The notes under the pieces are model-generated. The model saw only the letters and a list, made by a program, of their open reading frames with translations, did not search any database and was not told where the DNA came from. The position numbers and the translations under genes are program-made. Positions 62,185 to 64,000 of a stretch of DNA of 64,000 bases are shown here, piece after piece. The stretch lies in the NCBI RefSeq assembly GCF_016429015.1, contig NZ_JAELTU010000020.1:1-64000 (forward strand), read 5' to 3'. This DNA is from Rhizobium sp. ASV20. GTDB taxonomy: Bacteria > Pseudomonadota > Alphaproteobacteria > Rhizobiales > Rhizobiaceae. Numbering within the stretch: position 1 is the first letter of the stretch; every line of letters starts with the position of its first letter.

Positions 62185-64000
62185 TTACAAGGGGGCCGGC
62201 AATGCCGATCTGGTTGCAAGCTTGATATCGGCTGCCTGCAGCCTTTCCTTGAAGCGCCGATTGATCTCGCGACCAACGCTCCATTGTTGCAATGGCAATG
62301 TCTTGATCGCACCCTTGAGGACGACGCCGTCAAGGCCGACCTGATCGACCCCCCAAACATCGAAGGCCGCGACGATTTTCGGAGCGAAAGCCGGATCGGT
62401 CCGAACCTCCTCACCAACCGCCCTGAATATCCGGATTGCCTGTTCGATGTCGGCCTGCACATCCAGCGTGATGCTGGCCGTGTAGACGCCGAAGCCGCGC
62501 GACCGGTTCTTGATTGCCTTGATGGTTGAGAACGGAATGGAGTGAAGCGCTCCGTCACCATCGCGGATCTTGACGGTGCGGATGGTCATTCCCTCGACGG
62601 TTCCCGCCCGGTCACCGGTGTCAACGACGTCGCCGATGGCAATCGTGTCCTCAAGCAGCATGAACATTCCGGTAATGACGTCCTGGACGAGCTGCTGCGA
62701 GCCGAAGCCGACGGCAAGGCCGACCACGCCGGCTCCGGCGATCAGCGGCGCGACATTGATCCCGAGATTTGACAGGACACCAATGACCGTCAAGCCGGTC
62801 AGGGCAACAAAGGCAATATTGCGCAGCAACGGCAGGAGCGTCATGACACGCGCCGATCTTTGCCGATTGGTCGCGGGAGAAAGCACGTCGGATATCCAGG
62901 CGTCGAGGACAACCCACAACGCCCAGGTCACGAAGACCACTGCCGCAATTGAGAAAATAGACTGAAGGACGGACGCGCCGTCGCGGCTGCCCCAGCCGAC
63001 GACATCGACCCCCCAAAGCCCCAGGCACAGGATGACGGCAACGGTCGCGATCCCAATTCGAAGCAGGCGGAACAGCAACGACCCAAAGCGGTCGATAACG
63101 ACCTGGCGCATTCCGGCGACGGGTCGCCGCCAGCGGTTTTTGCGTGCCTCCAGCAGGCGACCAAGCGTGCCGGACGAAATCAGCGCGAGAACGATGATTG
63201 CGACCGACATGAACGACTGGCTGAGAAAGCTGCCGTTGCGCGCTCCAAACAGCCTGGCGCACACGTTCAATATCACGAAGGCCAAACCGAGATGGTGCCA
63301 GTGCGCCGCCACCCAGGCAATTGCCCGGTTCCAGGAGGTCGGGTTTTCTGTATGGGTGCGGCCCTTGACGATCAGGCTGCGAACCGTTCGGCGATGACGC
63401 AGAATGACGTAAAGAGCGAATAAAGGGACCGCCAGATCGAGTATCAGTGCGGCGATGTCTGCCGCTGCAGGGCCGATAGCGATACGAATTTCCGGAGTGG
63501 TCGCCAGCGAACTGGTAACGGCAATACCGGTCAGGACGCCGATCAGGGGCGCGAGCCGCTTCTGCGCATATGCCACGAGACGCCAGCCTTTCGATCGCAC
63601 GAGGAACAGAAGCGCGCAGGATGTGAGTTCGGACGTTGCCAGTGCAAAGGCAAATGGCGTGGTCAGCAGCACGAAAATTAGCCGGGCTTGCGGTCCGTAA
63701 TCGAAGAATAGGAACCACGCCGACGCGAAGACGAAACACAAAACGAGCGGAAGCAATCCGAGCAGTCCACGGAAAACGGCCTCGCGGGCGAGGAAGGCGA
63801 AACGCGCATCCTTGCCCACCCGCAATCGTATCCGTTTGCGAACGACAACGAGAAGCAGCAGAGCGGCTCCGGTGATCAGGGCCCATCCTGCAACGGACCT
63901 CAGGCCGAAGGATCGCAGATTCGTCCCGGCTTCAGGCGTGGACAGGCGTCGCTCTATCTGAGCCTGGGCTTCGCTGATCTTGATGTCGACGGGGGCGCCA
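62185..64000 (-). CDS. Mechanosensitive ion channel, MscS family (partial at right edge)
   Basis: At least 605 residues, continuing past the window end. About ten membrane helices precede the MscS channel domain: the pore-lining helix includes NVAPLIAGAGVVGLAVGFGS, followed by QQLVQDVITGMFMLLEDTIA and the beta domain GDVVDTGDRAGTVEGMTIRT and SIPFSTIKAIKNRSRGFG. Before the first in-frame start-like codon at 63825 the frame stays open to the edge with another hydrophobic helix (ALITGAALLLLVVVRKR), so the true start lies outside. Large multi-helix MscS proteins of this kind open under hypo-osmotic shock; specific gating is unknown. Confidence 0.93.
   Translation of the reverse strand, partial: GAPVDIKISEAQAQIERRLSTPEAGTNLRSFGLRSVAGWALITGAALLLLVVVRKRIRLRVGKDARFAFLAREAVFRGLLGLLPLVLCFVFASAWFLFFDYGPQARLIFVLLTTPFAFALATSELTSCALLFLVRSKGWRLVAYAQKRLAPLIGVLTGIAVTSSLATTPEIRIAIGPAAADIAALILDLAVPLFALYVILRHRRTVRSLIVKGRTHTENPTSWNRAIAWVAAHWHHLGLAFVILNVCARLFGARNGSFLSQSFMSVAIIVLALISSGTLGRLLEARKNRWRRPVAGMRQVVIDRFGSLLFRLLRIGIATVAVILCLGLWGVDVVGWGSRDGASVLQSIFSIAAVVFVTWALWVVLDAWISDVLSPATNRQRSARVMTLLPLLRNIAFVALTGLTVIGVLSNLGINVAPLIAGAGVVGLAVGFGSQQLVQDVITGMFMLLEDTIAIGDVVDTGDRAGTVEGMTIRTVKIRDGDGALHSIPFSTIKAIKNRSRGFGVYTASITLDVQADIEQAIRIFRAVGEEVRTDPAFAPKIVAAFDVWGVDQVGLDGVVLKGAIKTLPLQQWSVGREINRRFKERLQAADIKLATRSALPAPL

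Noticed and set aside
62022..62561. Upstream extension of the small minus-strand gene ending at 61743
   Set aside because: The extension overlaps the end of the MscS gene in another frame and is Arg/Ser-rich; the ATG at 62021 with its own ribosome site is a better start.
62651..63886. 411-codon minus-strand frame, Arg/Pro-rich
   Set aside because: It is a shifted frame of the MscS channel gene on the same strand, where the correct frame has clear membrane helices and MscS motifs.
1..64000. tRNA or rRNA genes
   Set aside because: No tRNA-like arm pattern or rRNA sequence was recognised on either strand while reading; a dedicated tRNA scan would settle it.

Overview
The window looks like an accessory replicon (large plasmid or genomic island) of a Rhizobium-type alphaproteobacterium. 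The main evidence is a FixK / hybrid FixL / FxkR oxygen-response cluster of the kind known from Rhizobium etli and R. leguminosarum, FixK boxes in front of fermentative genes, a plant-associated LuxR solo with peptidase and peptide-transport genes, a bacteriophytochrome with its heme oxygenase, a BA14K-family protein, and many decayed insertion sequences and toxin-antitoxin genes. The species is inferred from gene content only.

Region 1 (1-13.1 kb) is a microaerobic module. It holds the end of cydA, then cydB and cydX (cytochrome bd oxidase), hemN (oxygen-independent heme synthesis), a fixK-hfixL operon diverging from fxkR, a universal stress protein, ackA-xfp (phosphoketolase pathway) and a stand-alone GNAT acetyltransferase. 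Three FixK/FNR boxes (7761, 7813, 11760) and a K-box-like direct repeat (5688) tie these genes to one low-oxygen circuit.

Region 2 (13.3-30.2 kb) is a mosaic of intact accessory genes and wreckage. It contains an IPT/TIG-repeat autotransporter pseudogene, an AraC regulator, the C-terminal stub of an MgtA-type ATPase, a zinc alcohol dehydrogenase, an ABC exporter membrane protein coupled to a 40-residue ORF, fragments of a 3'-5' exonuclease and of IS110 and IS6 transposases, and a MocR/PaiB/B3-B4 cluster. It also has a vapB-vapC-integrase operon with 4-nt overlaps, a second antitoxin/PIN pair, and agmatinase and ROK fragments.

Region 3 (30.2-38.1 kb) is the most interesting part. A LuxR solo carrying the Trp-to-Met and Tyr-to-Trp pocket changes typical of plant-responsive LuxR proteins is co-oriented with one proline-iminopeptidase-like gene. 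It diverges from a second such gene followed by a complete Dpp/Opp-type ABC importer. The layout resembles PipR-type plant-signal sensing loci.

Region 4 (38.2-64 kb) holds an IS5-family remnant, a Fec-type iron-siderophore ABC importer, a soluble two-PAS chemoreceptor, and a two-component system divergent from an OB-fold protein / RND efflux / ArsB-like transporter operon. After these come an AraC regulator, a membrane diguanylate cyclase, several small proteins, a bphO-bphP light-sensing pair, and an MscS channel gene running off the right end.

No rRNA, tRNA or CRISPR array was recognised. Function assignments rest on reading motifs and recalling families, without any database search.
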